A stretch of 44,561 nucleotides of DNA from positions 1-44,561 of the forward strand of contig NZ_LGJH01000120.1 of NCBI RefSeq assembly GCF_001298105.1, given 5' to 3'. The translations under genes were made by a program, and so were the position numbers. The stretch's first letter is position 1. Every line of letters starts with the position of its first letter. This document shows, in pieces, positions 29,653-39,272 of the stretch. The DNA comes from Novosphingobium sp. ST904 (lineage in GTDB: Bacteria; Pseudomonadota; Alphaproteobacteria; Sphingomonadales; Sphingomonadaceae). The notes under the pieces are model-generated. The model was given only the letters and a program-made list of their open reading frames with translations, made no database searches and had not been told where the DNA came from.

Positions 29653-30853
29653 TGCGCGCGCTCACCTGGCACGGCAAGCATGACGTCCGCGTGGATACCG
29701 TCGACGACCCTGAAATCCTCAACTCGCGCGATGCGATCATCAAGATCACCTCGACCGCGATCTGCGGGTCGACTTGCACCTCTACGACGGCTTCATCCCT
29801 ACCATGAAGGCCGGTGACATCCTCGGCCACGAGTTCATGGGCGAAGTGGTCGAGACCGGCCCCAAGTCCACGCTCCAGAAGGGCCAGCGCGTGGTCGTGC
29901 CTTTCACCATCGCCTGCGGCAGCTGCTATCATTGCGGCAAGCACCAGTACTCCGCCTGCGACAACGGCAACCCGGCCGACAACCAGGACATCGGCATGGA
30001 GCTTTACGGCCAGCCCATGTCCGGCCTGTTCGGCTACAGCCACCTGACCGGCGGCTATGCCGGCGGCCAGGCCGAATACGTGCGCGTGCCCTTCTCCGAC
30101 GTCGGCCCGATCGTCGTGCCCGATGGCCTGAGCGACGACGAGGTGCTGTTCCTCTCCGACATCCTGCCCACCGGCTGGCAGGCGGCCGAGAATGCCGACA
30201 TCGAGCCGGGCGACACCGTAGCGGTCTGGGGTTGTGGCCCTGTCGGCCTTTTCGCGGTCCAGTCAGCCTTCCTGATGGGTGCGGCCCGCGTCATCGCGAT
30301 CGACCACTTCCCGCGCCGACTGGAACTGGCGCGCAAGTTCGGCGCCGAGACCATCAACTTCGAAGAATCGAAGACCTACGAAGCGCTGATGGAAATGACC
30401 GGGGGCATTGGTCCCGACGCGGTGATCGACGCGGTGGGCCTCGAGGCCCACGGCTTCTTCGTCGACAACGTGGTCGATCAGATCAAGGCATCGCTGATGC
30501 TGGGTACCGACCGCATCCACTCGATCCGCCAGGCCATCGTCGCCTGCCGCAAGGGCGGCCGCGTCTCGATGCCCGCCGTCTATGGCGGCATCGTCGACAA
30601 GTTCCCGCTCGGCGCCTTCATGGAAAAAGGGCTGACGCTCAAGACCGGGCAGACCAGCGTGCAGCATTACATGCCGGGACTGCTCAACGCAATTGTTGAG
30701 GGCAAGATCGACACTACCTTCCTGATCTCGCATCGGATGAGCCTGGAAGATGCGCCCAAGGGCTACAAGATGTTCCACGACAACCAGAATGAGGTGACCA
30801 AGGTCGTCCTCAAGCCCGGCTTCGACGCCGGCACTGCCATCGCTGCGGAATAG
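29652..30853 (+). pseudogene. Zinc-dependent alcohol dehydrogenase (one frameshift)
   Basis: An MDR-superfamily zinc alcohol/formaldehyde-dehydrogenase-like enzyme of about 400 residues. The N-terminus ([20 protein letters not shown]) runs to ITSTAICGS; at 29769 one missing G (tcgact for tcggact) breaks the frame, which resumes as [28 protein letters not shown] has the catalytic zinc Glu/His; [15 protein letters not shown] binds the structural zinc; [19 protein letters not shown] is the nucleotide-binding Rossmann motif. It sits between an SRPBCC gene and an SDR gene, a common trio in sphingomonads. Probably intact in the genome. Confidence 0.85.
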
Positions 30854-30863
30854 GAGAAGCACC

Positions 30864-31667
30864 AGGCCGAGAAATTCGCGATCATCACCGGCGCCTCCAC
30901 GGGCATCGGCTTCGAACTCGCCTCGATCGCCGCCGAAAACGGCTATGACCTTCTGGTTGTGGCCGACGAAGGCCTGATCGAAGCGGCTGCCCAGGACTTC
31001 CGGCTTCACGGCGTCGCCGTCGAAGGAGTGCAGGCCGACCTGTCGACCATCGAAGGCGTCGACGCGGCTTCTCGGGGCGACTGCGGGGCGAAAGATCGAC
31101 CTGCTTTGCGCCAACGCGGGGCGAGGCCTCGGCCATGGCTTCCTCGACCAGGATGTCTCCGACTGGCGGCGCGTGGTGGACACCAACATCACCGGCACGC
31201 TCTACCTGCTGCAGAACGTGCTCAAGGACATGGTCGCGCGGGATGACGGCAAGGTGCTGATCACCGGCTCGATCGCCGGTTTCATCCCCGGCAGCTTCCA
31301 GGCCGTCTACAACGGCACCAAGGCGTTCGTGGACAGCTTCGCCGATGCCCTGCGCAACGAGATCAAGGACGCGAAGGGCGTGACGGTGACCACGCTCATG
31401 CCCGGCCCGGTGGAGACCGAGTTCTTCGACCGTGCCGACATGCTCGACACCAGCGTCGGCGCCTCCGAGAGCAAGAGCGACCCCGCCGATGTCGCGCGCG
31501 ATGGCTGGGATGCCCTGATGAAGGGGCAGGCGCACATCGTCTCGGGCTGGAAAAACAAGATACAGGCCGCAGTGGCCCACGTGACGCCGGCATCCATCCT
31601 CGCGGAACAACACCGGAAGATGGCGGAGCCCGGGTCGGCCGAAGTTGATCATGGCGAAGCCCGATAG
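30864..31667 (+). pseudogene. SDR family oxidoreductase (start codon and one frame lost)
   Basis: A classical SDR of about 268 residues following the alcohol dehydrogenase by 11 bases. AGGAGAAGCACC precedes AGGCCGAGAAATTC, where ATGGCCGAGAAATTC is expected: one T is missing at 30864, so no start codon is left. AIITGASTGIGFELASIAAE carries the nucleotide site. Near 31066 an extra G (or two lost bases) shifts the frame to KIDLLCANAGRGLGHGFL. Later motifs are ITGSIAGFIPG and the catalytic YNGTK. The C-terminal part has PGPVETEFFDRADM, so it acts on an unknown carbonyl. Confidence 0.8.
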
Positions 31668-31709
31668 ATCCTCGTCAAACTCATATATCTTCCACCAAAG
31701 GACAAACAC

Positions 31710-31997
31710 ATGAGCTCCACGATAGAGCGCAGATTCGATAGTCGCCGAGACGCCGAACTCGCGGTCGAAAGACTGGTCCAGGAACATGGCTTCGCGCGAA
31801 CCGACGTCTTTGTCTCGTCGGCTGGCAGTGAAAACAGCGTAGGCGAAAAGCGCAACGGTGGGGACACCGCGACCCACCTGGAGGAGGAACGCGGCGACGC
31901 ACCGCTTTCAGATCCGATATCCGTGTCGGTGGACGTCAACGACGATGCCCGCGCCGCTATCGTGGTTCAAGTGTTCGACGAAATCGCCGGCGGCTGA
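31710..31997 (+). CDS. Small stress-type protein, unknown function
   Basis: A 95-residue acidic protein beginning MSSTIERRFDSRRDAELAVE, with AAAGGA about 7 bases before the ATG. The first half (ERLVQEHGFARTDVFVSSAG) and the last part (SVSVDVNDDARAAIVVQVFD) look like two beta-alpha-beta halves of a ferredoxin-like fold. It resembles domains that bind small molecules, but no family is assigned. It lies between the SDR and the ankyrin gene. Confidence 0.6.
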   Translation: MSSTIERRFDSRRDAELAVERLVQEHGFARTDVFVSSAGSENSVGEKRNGGDTATHLEEERGDAPLSDPISVSVDVNDDARAAIVVQVFDEIAGG

Positions 31998-32032
31998 CCG
32001 GGTCCTATCCGTCTGGACCATATGGGGTAGGG

Positions 32033-32617
32033 ATGGGAGTACGTTGGGTGAACGAGCCGGAAAATCTAATGCCTTCGATATCGCGGGAACCGCCGCAGCT
32101 CCCTTCACCGGAAAGAGTGCAGGAATTGCTGTTCGACGCGGCCCGGCTTGGCCGAGACGACATGATCCCGGTCCTGCTAGAAGCTGGCGCGGACATCGAG
32201 GCCGTGGACGCGAAGGGTCATACCGCCCTCGTCCTGGCGACCTATCACGGATTCGAGGCCGCCGCGGCGCTGCTGCTGAATGCCGGGGCCAATCCCAACG
32301 GCACGACCGCGAGCGGCAGTCCGCTGATGGGTGTCGCTTTCAAAGGGCACATTGCCATTGCCCGGCAACTCCTGACCGCGGGAGCAGACCCGAACATGCG
32401 TAATGCAGCCGGACAGACCGCGATCATGATGAGCGCCTTGTTTGATCGACGCGATATCATCGATCTTCTGCTGAGCGCCGGAGCCGATATAGATGCGGTG
32501 GACGCGGCCGGAAACGATGCGGCCGCCGTTGCGCGCATGCAAGGCAACGACGAGCTTGCCCAGTGGCTTCAGAGCCCGCGCGAATTGGCGAGTACAGTCA
32601 ATGCCCAAACCACCTAA
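32033..32617 (+). CDS. Ankyrin-repeat protein
   Basis: A 194-residue soluble protein with four or five ankyrin repeats from about residue 35 to 180: LFDAARLGRDDMIPVLLEAG, ADIEAVDAKGHTALVLAT, AAALLLNAGANPNGTTASG, HIAIARQLLTAGADPNMRNA and RDIIDLLLSAGADIDAVDAA. No signal peptide. Ankyrin proteins next to catalase genes are known to support catalase activity in Pseudomonas (AnkB-like), so this one could serve KatE, though it lies 8 kb away. The first in-frame ATG (32033) is used; one at 32069 is also possible. Confidence 0.8.
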   Translation: MGVRWVNEPENLMPSISREPPQLPSPERVQELLFDAARLGRDDMIPVLLEAGADIEAVDAKGHTALVLATYHGFEAAAALLLNAGANPNGTTASGSPLMGVAFKGHIAIARQLLTAGADPNMRNAAGQTAIMMSALFDRRDIIDLLLSAGADIDAVDAAGNDAAAVARMQGNDELAQWLQSPRELASTVNAQTT

Positions 32618-32634
32618 CGACGGAGCGATTTGCA

Positions 32635-32879
32635 TGGATGACGTTTCGATCGGCCCGGACCCTGAAAATGAGCAGCCGGTGCAGAAAGGTGTGGATGCGC
32701 AGTCCGAGACCGAGCGCGACATCGAGATCGGTTTGGCCGGTGCCGAAGCCAAGCCCTTTGCCAGCTCGCCTCAAGACAAGGATACCGTGAAATCTGTTTC
32801 CAAGCATGATGAGGAGCCCTCATCCGCCGATGGCGATGAGAACCTCATCGCCGACAGACGCAACGCGGGGCGCGAATAG
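32635..32879 (+). CDS. Small acidic disordered protein, unknown function
   Basis: An 81-residue, Asp/Glu/Ser-rich protein starting MDDVSIGPDPENEQPVQKG; GGAG lies about 9 bases before the ATG. It has no hydrophobic core and is probably disordered, like the other small stress-type proteins here. It starts 18 bases after the ankyrin stop and may be in one operon with it. Confidence 0.5.
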
Positions 32880-32949
32880 CTGGCAAGGAAGTCCGTCATG
32901 GCCCCACTGGGCCGTACGCTGGCCGAACGGCATGAACGAAGGTCATAGT

Positions 32950-33435
32950 TCCGGCATCGTGGCATTGGCAGCGCTTATAGATCGGATTTGGCCGCGATAC
33001 GCTGGTCATTGCTGGTACTATGCGATCGCGCGCGGCGAGGACTATCGGCCGGTCAACCCCAACCGGGTTCGCAAATCCTCGGGCTCGGAAACGACCTTCG
33101 AACGTGACCTGACCGACCCTGCCGAGATCGAGGCTGGCGTTCTTCGCATGGTCGACGACGTCTGGCGTTGGTGTGAGACCCGCTCAAGGTTTGGCCGTAC
33201 CGTGACGGTGAAGATCAAGTACGGCGACTTCAAACAGATAACGCGCCGCCGCAGTCAGGCGGAGGTCGTCGCGACGCTCGACAACTTTCAAAACCTGGCG
33301 CGCGATCTCATCCGGTCGGTCCTGCCGCCTACAAAGGGCATCCGGCTCGTGGGCGTCACGGTATCGAACTTCGGTGGGCCTCCCGCCGATCGCGAAGTCG
33401 CGCTGCCGATGTTCGCGAAGGAGCAGGCGGCTTGA
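32950..33435 (+). pseudogene. dinB: DNA polymerase IV (DinB) C-terminal fragment
   Basis: The remnant keeps only the little-finger domain of a Y-family translesion polymerase: WYYAIARGEDYRPVNPNRVR, KSSGSETTFERDLTDP, RTVTVKIKYGDFKQITRRRS and the end block GIRLVGVTVSNFG. The palm and fingers with the catalytic D and DE residues are missing, because the small acidic gene ends only 70 bases earlier. The left boundary near 32950 is not sharp. The stop overlaps the AlkB start (ATGA, 33432-33435), which points to an old dinB-alkB operon whose 5' part was lost. Confidence 0.75.
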
Positions 33436-34006
33436 TGCTTGACCTGTTCGACACGCCAGTGCTGCCGGGGCTGAGCACAGAGGCCGACATCATCGACGCT
33501 GCCGAAGAACGCGTGCTGATCAGCCGCATCGATTCCAGCGACCTTACGCCATTTCGCTTTCAGGGGTGGACCGGAAAGCGGCTTACGGCGTCGTTCGGAT
33601 GGAGTTATGATTTTGAAATCGGGCGACCGTTGGAGGCTCCGCCGATCCCGGACTGGCTGCGCCCCTTCCGCGATCGTGCGGCGCGCTTCGCCAATCTCGA
33701 GCCCGCTGCCCTTATCCAGGCACTGTTGATCCGCTACGATCCTGGCGCCGGTATCGGGTGGCACCGCGATCGCCCGGTCTACCAGGATGTGATTGGAATT
33801 TCGCTGGGCGAGCCGCGGCGATGCGATTTCGACGCAGGCGGGCCGATGGCTTCGCGCGGGTATCGGTGCCGCTCGAACCGCGAGCGGCCTACCACCTGAG
33901 CGGGCCTGCTCGGCACGACTGGGAGCATAGCATCGCCGAGATGGAACGGCCGCGTTGGTCGATTACCTTCCGAAGCTTTGCCGGACAGGGGGTTCCCCGA
34001 ATATAG
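33432..34006 (+). pseudogene. AlkB-like 2-oxoglutarate/Fe(II) dioxygenase (one frameshift)
   Basis: A dioxygenase that reverses alkylation damage in nucleic acids, or a relative of it, about 191 residues. The iron ligands are in IGWHRDRPVYQDVIGIS (His-x-Asp) and HDWEHSIAEM (distal His); RPRWSITFRSF has the 2-oxoglutarate-binding Arg. The frame breaks at about 33811: one extra G in gagcc gives LGEAAAMRFRRRRADGFARV and joins the halves. Without it a 155-residue product would lack the last His and Arg. It is coupled by ATGA to the dinB remnant, fitting alkylation repair plus lesion bypass. Confidence 0.8.
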
Positions 34007-34082
34007 ACCTGCCCCCTCGATGCGCAGCCTTGCCACACGAAGCGGAACAATTCGGTAGCGCAGCCTAACGAGTGGCGCGATC

Positions 34083-34973
34083 CTATGACGATCCCAATGT
34101 TAGGATCGAGCGGGCATGCCTACGTGCGACCGCGTCACGATCCGCCCCGTACCCTCCGCCAAGCGTGCTTGCCAACGGGATCGACCGCTGCCGGGCTGCG
34201 TGTGACACTATCTGGTCACGCTCCACCAATCCGGCATCGGTCAGCGCCAACCGCCCCAAGCGGTCATCCACATGCGCATCCACACCCGCCTGCAGCAGGA
34301 TGAGGTCCGGCCGGAAATCCTCCAGCGCCCCGGTCAGCGTGCGCTTCAGGATGTCCAGATAGACCGTGTCATCCGTCAGGTCGGGCAACGCAATATCCAG
34401 GGTGGAGCGCGCCTTTCGGGTGGGGAAGTTCTTTTCCACGTGCAGGGAGAGGGTGAATATATCGCCGCGCCCCGCCGTCAACGCGGCGGTACCGTCCCCT
34501 TGGTGGACGTCCAGGTCGAGGATCAGGATGCGCTTTGCATCGCCTTCCTCGATCAGCCTGTTCGCGGCGACCGCGAGGTCGTTGAAAACGCAGTACCCGG
34601 CTCCGGTATCCGCAAGGGCGTGGTGGCTGCCGCCGGCGCTGTTGGCGGCGTAGCCATGGCGTAGCGCCAGCTTGGCAGCCAGCCACGTCCCGCCTGGCGA
34701 AAGTTGCGATCTTCGCGAAATGCTTTCGTCGATCGGGAACCCTATCCTGCGCTCTTTGGCCGCTGCCACTCTGCACGCAATGATTTCCTCGACATAGCCG
34801 GGATCATGGACCGCTTCGAGCCAGGCTCTCGGCATGATGTCCGGGACGTGCACCTTCATCGGCACACCGCTCTCGCGAAGCGCATCCATCACCCGCGCAT
34901 ACTTGTCGTGGCGAAAGGTGCCTTCGCCTCTCGCCGGGACGACATAGTCGGGATGGTGGACAACATGCAGCAT
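34083..34973 (-). CDS. Histone deacetylase family protein
   Basis: A zinc amidohydrolase of the HDAC/acetoin-utilisation (AcuC-like) superfamily that removes acetyl groups from lysines or small amines. It starts MLHVVHHPDYVVPARGEGTF at 34973; an in-frame ATG at 35030 lies inside the htpG terminator, so it is unlikely. Motifs: GGSHHALADTGAGYCVFND (catalytic His pair), LDLDVHQGDGTAAL (zinc Asp and His), LLQAGVDAHVDD (zinc Asp) and LGGGYG. 296 residues is normal. It lies downstream of htpG, separated by a terminator, so it likely has its own promoter or is read through. Confidence 0.85.
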   Translation of the reverse strand: MLHVVHHPDYVVPARGEGTFRHDKYARVMDALRESGVPMKVHVPDIMPRAWLEAVHDPGYVEEIIACRVAAAKERRIGFPIDESISRRSQLSPGGTWLAAKLALRHGYAANSAGGSHHALADTGAGYCVFNDLAVAANRLIEEGDAKRILILDLDVHQGDGTAALTAGRGDIFTLSLHVEKNFPTRKARSTLDIALPDLTDDTVYLDILKRTLTGALEDFRPDLILLQAGVDAHVDDRLGRLALTDAGLVERDQIVSHAARQRSIPLASTLGGGYGADRDAVARRHARSILTLGSS

Positions 34974-34986
34974 AGTGGGAGCCCCG

Positions 34987-35017
34987 AAAAACAAAGGGGA
35001 AGCCGATCGGCTTCCCC
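34987..35017 (-). terminator. Intrinsic terminator of htpG
   Basis: Minus strand: GGGGAAGCC, GATC loop, GGCTTCCCC, then TTTGTTTTT. A perfect 9-bp stem with a good T-tract, 10 bases after the htpG stop. Confidence 0.9.
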
Positions 35018-35026
35018 TCCCCTGCA

Positions 35027-36913
35027 TCATCCCAGGGTCTTGGCCATCAAGCGCTCCAGCCGCTGGGCAAAGGCTCGTGGATCGGCCGGAGCTTCTCCCT
35101 CCGCAATACGCGCCTCGTCGAGGAGCAGGAATGCGATATCCCGCCGCTCATCCTCGCTCGCCGTGGACTGCTCCAGTCTGGCGATGAGCGCATGGCGCGC
35201 ATTCACTTCCAGCACGGGCTTTTCGCGTTCGGGCGCACGGCCGGCGGCGGCCAGCATCTTCTCAAGCTGAAGATCCATGGCGTTGTCCGGCGCCACGATG
35301 CACACCGCGCTGGTGGTCAACCGGTCGGAGATGCGGACGTCAGAAACATGATCCGCCAGCACCTCCCTGGCAAAGGCGACGAACCCGCTGACATCCTCTG
35401 CCGGGGGCGATGCATCTGCGCTCTCCTCGGCCAGAGGGATCAGGCTGAGGTCGCTAGCGCCCTGCGTCACCGACTTGAAGGGTTTGCCTTCATAATCGAC
35501 GCCCATCGTCGTCCAGAAATTGTCGACCTGGTCGGGCAGCAGCAAGACTTCGATACCCCGCGCCTTAAACCCTTCGAGCTGGGGAGACGTCGCGATCCGA
35601 TCGAGGTCATCGCCCGTGGCGTAGAAGATGGCGGTCTGGTTTTCCTTCAGCGCCGCGACATAATCCTTGAGCGAGCGCCACTCGCCGTCCGATGCCGTGG
35701 TCTTGAACCTGGCGAGCCCGAGCAACTGAGCGCGCCGCTCGTAGTCCTCGTAAAGCCCCTCCTTGAGGACAGCCCCGAAGTTGCTCCAGATCGCTGCATA
35801 GCGATCGGCATCGCTCAACGAGAGCTTCTCCAGTTCCGAAAGGACGCGATTGCTCACGCCTTTCTGGATGGCGGACAACACGGGGCTTTCCTGGATCATC
35901 TCGCGCGACATGTTGAGCGGGACGTCCGCGGAATCGACAAGGCCGCGCACGAACCGCAGATAGCGCGGGAGAATCTCCGCTTCATCGGTGATGAAGACCC
36001 TTCGGACATAGAGCTTGATGCGGCCATTGCGGTCGGGATCGAACAGGTCGAAAGGCTTGCTCTCCGGGATAAAGGTCAGCACCGAATACTCGTGCCGCCC
36101 TTCGGCCCGGTAGTGCAATGTCACTGCCGGTTTGTCGAACTGCCCCGCCACGCTGCGATAGAAGTCGGCATAGTCGTCCTCGGTGATGTCCGACTTCGCC
36201 TTGGTCCACAGCGCCGCGCCGTCGGCAAGCTGCCGTGCTTCTTCCTCGCTGCCGGCTTCCTCAAGGAAAATCGCCACCGGCACATGGCCGGACTGCGCCT
36301 TGACGATCCGTTCGATGGTGTGAAGCTCGGCATAGCTTTTCGCCTCATCGAGCAGGGTGAGCCTAACTCGCGTTCCGCGCAGGGGAGCGGCAGCGGGATC
36401 GGCCGGAGCTATGGTGTACGTGCCCGAACCATCGGATGCCCAGCTGGCCGCCTCGTCCTCACCAGCGCGGCGGGAGACGACCTCGACTTTCCCGGCGACC
36501 ATGAAGGCCGAATAGAAGCCCACGCCGAACTGGCCGATGAGCTGCTGTCCTTCACCGTTCTTGTCGGCAGAGAGCCTGTCCATGAACGCCTTCGTCCCTG
36601 AACGGGCGATGGTACCCAGGGTCTCGGCCATATCGGCGGCGGTCATGCCGATGCCATTGTCGGTGACGGTGAGTGTTCCGGCGTCCTTGTCGAGCGTCAC
36701 GGTAATGCGCGGTTGCGGATCGTCGCCGAGCAGTTCCGGGCGGGAAATCGCTTCGTAGCGCAGCTTCTCACAGGCATCGGCCGCGTTCGAGATAAGCTCG
36801 CGCAGGAAGACGTCCCGGTCCGAATAGACCGCGTGGACCATCATGTGCAGGAGCTTGGAAACATCCGCCTCGAAAGCGCGGGTCTCAGGAGCTTTAACCG
36901 TCTCAGTCGTCAT
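35027..36913 (-). CDS. htpG: Molecular chaperone HtpG (Hsp90)
   Basis: A dimeric ATP-driven chaperone of the cytoplasm, 628 residues, full length. The N-terminal GHKL ATPase has ELISNAADACEKLRYEAISR, the nucleotide site DNGIGMTAADMAETLGTIA and QLIGQFGVGFYSAFMVA. The middle domain shows LYVRRVFITDEAEILPRYLR and SREMIQESPVLSAIQKG. The C-terminal dimer domain ends in QRLERLMAKTLG. The start MTTETVKAPETRAFEADV fits family alignment. A possible RpoH promoter lies 40 bases upstream and a strong terminator follows. It is likely an island copy or the heat-shock gene of the host. Confidence 0.95.
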   Translation of the reverse strand: MTTETVKAPETRAFEADVSKLLHMMVHAVYSDRDVFLRELISNAADACEKLRYEAISRPELLGDDPQPRITVTLDKDAGTLTVTDNGIGMTAADMAETLGTIARSGTKAFMDRLSADKNGEGQQLIGQFGVGFYSAFMVAGKVEVVSRRAGEDEAASWASDGSGTYTIAPADPAAAPLRGTRVRLTLLDEAKSYAELHTIERIVKAQSGHVPVAIFLEEAGSEEEARQLADGAALWTKAKSDITEDDYADFYRSVAGQFDKPAVTLHYRAEGRHEYSVLTFIPESKPFDLFDPDRNGRIKLYVRRVFITDEAEILPRYLRFVRGLVDSADVPLNMSREMIQESPVLSAIQKGVSNRVLSELEKLSLSDADRYAAIWSNFGAVLKEGLYEDYERRAQLLGLARFKTTASDGEWRSLKDYVAALKENQTAIFYATGDDLDRIATSPQLEGFKARGIEVLLLPDQVDNFWTTMGVDYEGKPFKSVTQGASDLSLIPLAEESADASPPAEDVSGFVAFAREVLADHVSDVRISDRLTTSAVCIVAPDNAMDLQLEKMLAAAGRAPEREKPVLEVNARHALIARLEQSTASEDERRDIAFLLLDEARIAEGEAPADPRAFAQRLERLMAKTLG

Positions 36914-36951
36914 CGTGTCTTTGGCTCACATGTTTCAGATTTACGCCAGCC

Positions 36952-36980
36952 AGATGGAATGGATCGCTTCCACGTTCAAG
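36952..36980 (-). promoter_or_regulatory. Candidate RpoH promoter for htpG
   Basis: On the minus strand CTTGAA (plus 36975-36980) is followed by CCATCT (plus 36952-36957) after 17 bases. The match to the RpoH pattern is fair and the distance to the ATG (about 40) is right. Confidence 0.35.
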
Positions 36981-37140
36981 AGGGCCTGCCTCGGGACACC
37001 CGGGTGGGCCCGGGAACCCAAAGCTAAACCAGCGTGCAGTACGTCAGCCTTCGCTATTTAGGTGCTCCAAAAACTATTGCGCCCAGCGCCTGGCATGTTG
37101 GCCGACGTCCGTCGCTGCTGCTGAACATGGCGGTGAGCTA

Positions 37141-37974
37141 GGGTCAGGACCCATTGATGTGAGAGCGCGATCTGATTCAAGCTCCGTGAGGAGACTGATA
37201 ATGAGCACCTGTACTGGCTGACGGACGAGCAGATGGCGCGTCTGCGGCCCTATTTCCCCAAGAGCCACGGCAAGCCCCGCGTTGATGATCGGCGGGTGTT
37301 GAGCGGCATCGTTTTCGTCAATCGCAATGGGCTGCGCTGGTGTGATACGCCCAAGGACTATGGTCCGCACGAGACGTTGTATAATCGCTGGAAGTGCTGG
37401 GGCGAGATGGGCGTCTTCCTCCGCATGATGGAACGATTGGCGGTCGAGGGTGCCGATCCGAAGACGGTCATGATCGATGCGACCTATTTGAAGGCACACC
37501 GCACGGCATCGAGCCTGCGGGTTAAAAAGGGGATCTCAGGCGCCTGATCGGTCGCACGAAAGGCGGTATGAACACGAAGCTTCACGCCGTCACTGACGCC
37601 AATGGCCGCCCGCTCAGCTTCTTCATGACCGCTGGGCAGGTCAGCGACTACACAGGGGCGGCAGCGCTTTTGGACGACCTGCCAAAGGCGCGCTGGATGC
37701 TGGGCGACCGGGGCTATGACGCCGACTGGTTCAGGGACGCCTTGCAGGCGGAGGGTATCGAACCCTGCATCCCGGGCCGAAAATCCCGGATCCAGCCCGT
37801 CAAATAGGACAAGCGTCGGTACCGACGCCGCAGCCGCATCGAGATCATGTTCGGACGCCTGAAGGACTGGCGCCGCGTCGCCACACGCTATGATCGATGT
37901 CCGACAGCTTTCTTTTCCGCCATCGCGCTCGCCGCCACCGTCATCTTCTGGCTCTGATCAGTGAGTCCTGACCC
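37141..37974 (+). mobile_element. IS5-family (IS427-like) insertion sequence, decayed
   Basis: An 834-bp element with ends GGGTCAGGACCCATTGAT at 37141 and, as reverse complement, GGGTCAGGACTCACTGAT ending at 37974, flanked by TA on both sides (37139-37140 and 37975-37976). The TA duplication and transposase type fit the IS427 group. It separates the htpG region from the DUF1206 gene. Confidence 0.85.
37201..37957 (+). pseudogene. IS5-family transposase (broken)
   Basis: A DDE transposase in pieces. From ATG 37201 the frame stops after six codons; one base added gives LYWLTDEQMARLRPYFPKSH. FVNRNGLRWCDTP, TVMIDATYLKAHRT (first Asp) and VKKG follow, then the frame ends at 37547. The second part, LIGRTKGGMNTKLHAVTDAN and LGDRGYDADWFRDAL (second Asp), is joined at a run of five A and four G (37526-37534), where IS5 members often use frameshifting. 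A TAG at 37805-37807 stands where the family has Tyr (K-Y-D-K), before RIEIMFGRLKDWRRVATRYD (Glu). At least three defects, so it is probably dead. Confidence 0.85.
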
Positions 37975-38453
37975 TAGACGCGCACCCAGTGCCTCTATTG
38001 AGCGACGTTAACGGTCTAGAATCCCGCCATTGAACAGCCCCCTTCTATTGTGCGTCGGTGGCTGAACCGGAGCAATGGCCGCACAGATCTTATCGTTTTT
38101 GCTTCATGCGTCATCCGTCGTTTGGGCCGCTGTATGGCGATGGGTCCCCAAGGCTTCGGGGCCGCCGCTGGATTGTTCGCGGCTTTCGTTCTCCATGGTT
38201 ACCTACAGTCTCGTCTGCGGAAGCGACACGACGCAGAAAATCGCGACGCGAGGGTCAGTGATCGTGGCCGGCTCCGGGCAGCGAGACAGCGAAACGCACC
38301 TGCATTGCCTGCCTGCAGTGGCGCAAATAGCGGCAGCTTGGGCTGGCGGCAGGACCGGTGCCGCCTAAGGGAAACCTCCAAGCCCTGCTGATCGGCTCGA
38401 GCCACGGAACGTGCGACCGAACCGCGCATTTCAGAAAGCGATCGGAGAACGCG
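37975..38453. other. Intergenic region between IS5 and DUF1206 gene
   Basis: No confident gene. A 97-codon plus-strand ORF (38075-38368) starts MAAQILSFLLHASSVVWAAV with GGAG before it; the hydrophobic start looks membrane-like but the rest does not look like a protein. It may be a weak candidate or chance. Confidence 0.35.
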
Positions 38454-39272
38454 ATGACCTACTCCACCAGGATGACGGCGATGGCCAGGCTCGGCTTCGC
38501 AGCACGGGGCCTTGTCTATATCCTCATCGGATGGCTTGCTTTCGACGCGTCGCGGACGGGCGCCGAGCCAAGTGACAATCAAGGCGCGCTCGGCAGTCTG
38601 GCGGAGACCGCTCTCGGCAGGGTCGTCCTCGGCATTTGCGCTGTCGGGTTTGCCAGTTATGCGATCTGGCGATTCACCGAGGCAGCCATGGATCCGGAAG
38701 GTCGGAGCCAGAGCGCAAAAGGCAGGCTGGAACGCGCAGCTTACGTGATCAGCGGCGCGGCGAATGCGTCTCTCAGTTTAATTGCCGGAAAGCTCGCCCT
38801 CCAGCAGTCTCGTGCCGAGCATGGAAGCCCTGGAGACCAGAGCGCGCAGAGCTGGTCGGGTTGGCTCCTCGATCATCCAGGGGGCGTTCCCCTTCTCATT
38901 ACAGTTGGCATAATCCTGTTCGCGACGGCATTTACGCAGGCGGTCAAATCATACAAGGCGACGTTCGACGAAATGAACGGCGACGTGCCCGCGCCAGCCT
39001 ATGTCCGGTGGATCGGCCGGATCGGCTATGCCGCCCGGGCAATCGTATTCGCGATCATCGGTTGGCTGGTGCTTTCTGCGGCGCTCCATCACGATCCGAA
39101 GCGGGCTGGGGGATTGGGCGATGCGCTGAGCGAACTACGCTCACAACCGGAAGGCGCCTTACTGCTGGCCATCGTCGGTGTCGGCCTTGGTCTATTCGGC
39201 ATCTTCAGCCTGGTCGAAGCCCGCTTCCGGCGGTTAAAGGTAGCTAAGCCAAAGATCGCGATCAGCGCCTAA
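38454..39272 (+). CDS. DUF1206 integral membrane protein
   Basis: A 272-residue inner-membrane protein with about six helices in three similar pairs. The repeated unit starts with a short basic amphipathic stretch followed by GxxARGxVYxxIGxL-type helices: MARLGFAARGLVYILIGWLA, LERAAYVISGAANASLSLIA and IGRIGYAARAIVFAIIGWLV. This three-fold internal repeat is the DUF1206 hallmark. The ATG at 38454 is chosen for GGAGAA upstream; the open frame reaches back to 38358. The function of the family is unknown. It lies alone between the IS5 element and a minus-strand porin-like gene. Confidence 0.85.
   Translation: MTYSTRMTAMARLGFAARGLVYILIGWLAFDASRTGAEPSDNQGALGSLAETALGRVVLGICAVGFASYAIWRFTEAAMDPEGRSQSAKGRLERAAYVISGAANASLSLIAGKLALQQSRAEHGSPGDQSAQSWSGWLLDHPGGVPLLITVGIILFATAFTQAVKSYKATFDEMNGDVPAPAYVRWIGRIGYAARAIVFAIIGWLVLSAALHHDPKRAGGLGDALSELRSQPEGALLLAIVGVGLGLFGIFSLVEARFRRLKVAKPKIAISA

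Noticed and set aside
34078..34108. CGATCCTA/TAGGATCG hairpin as terminator of the HDAC gene
   Set aside because: The stem spans the stop codon, the loop is 15 bases and there is no T-tract; support is too weak.
35192..36601. 469-codon plus-strand ORF opposite htpG
   Set aside because: Shadow of htpG.
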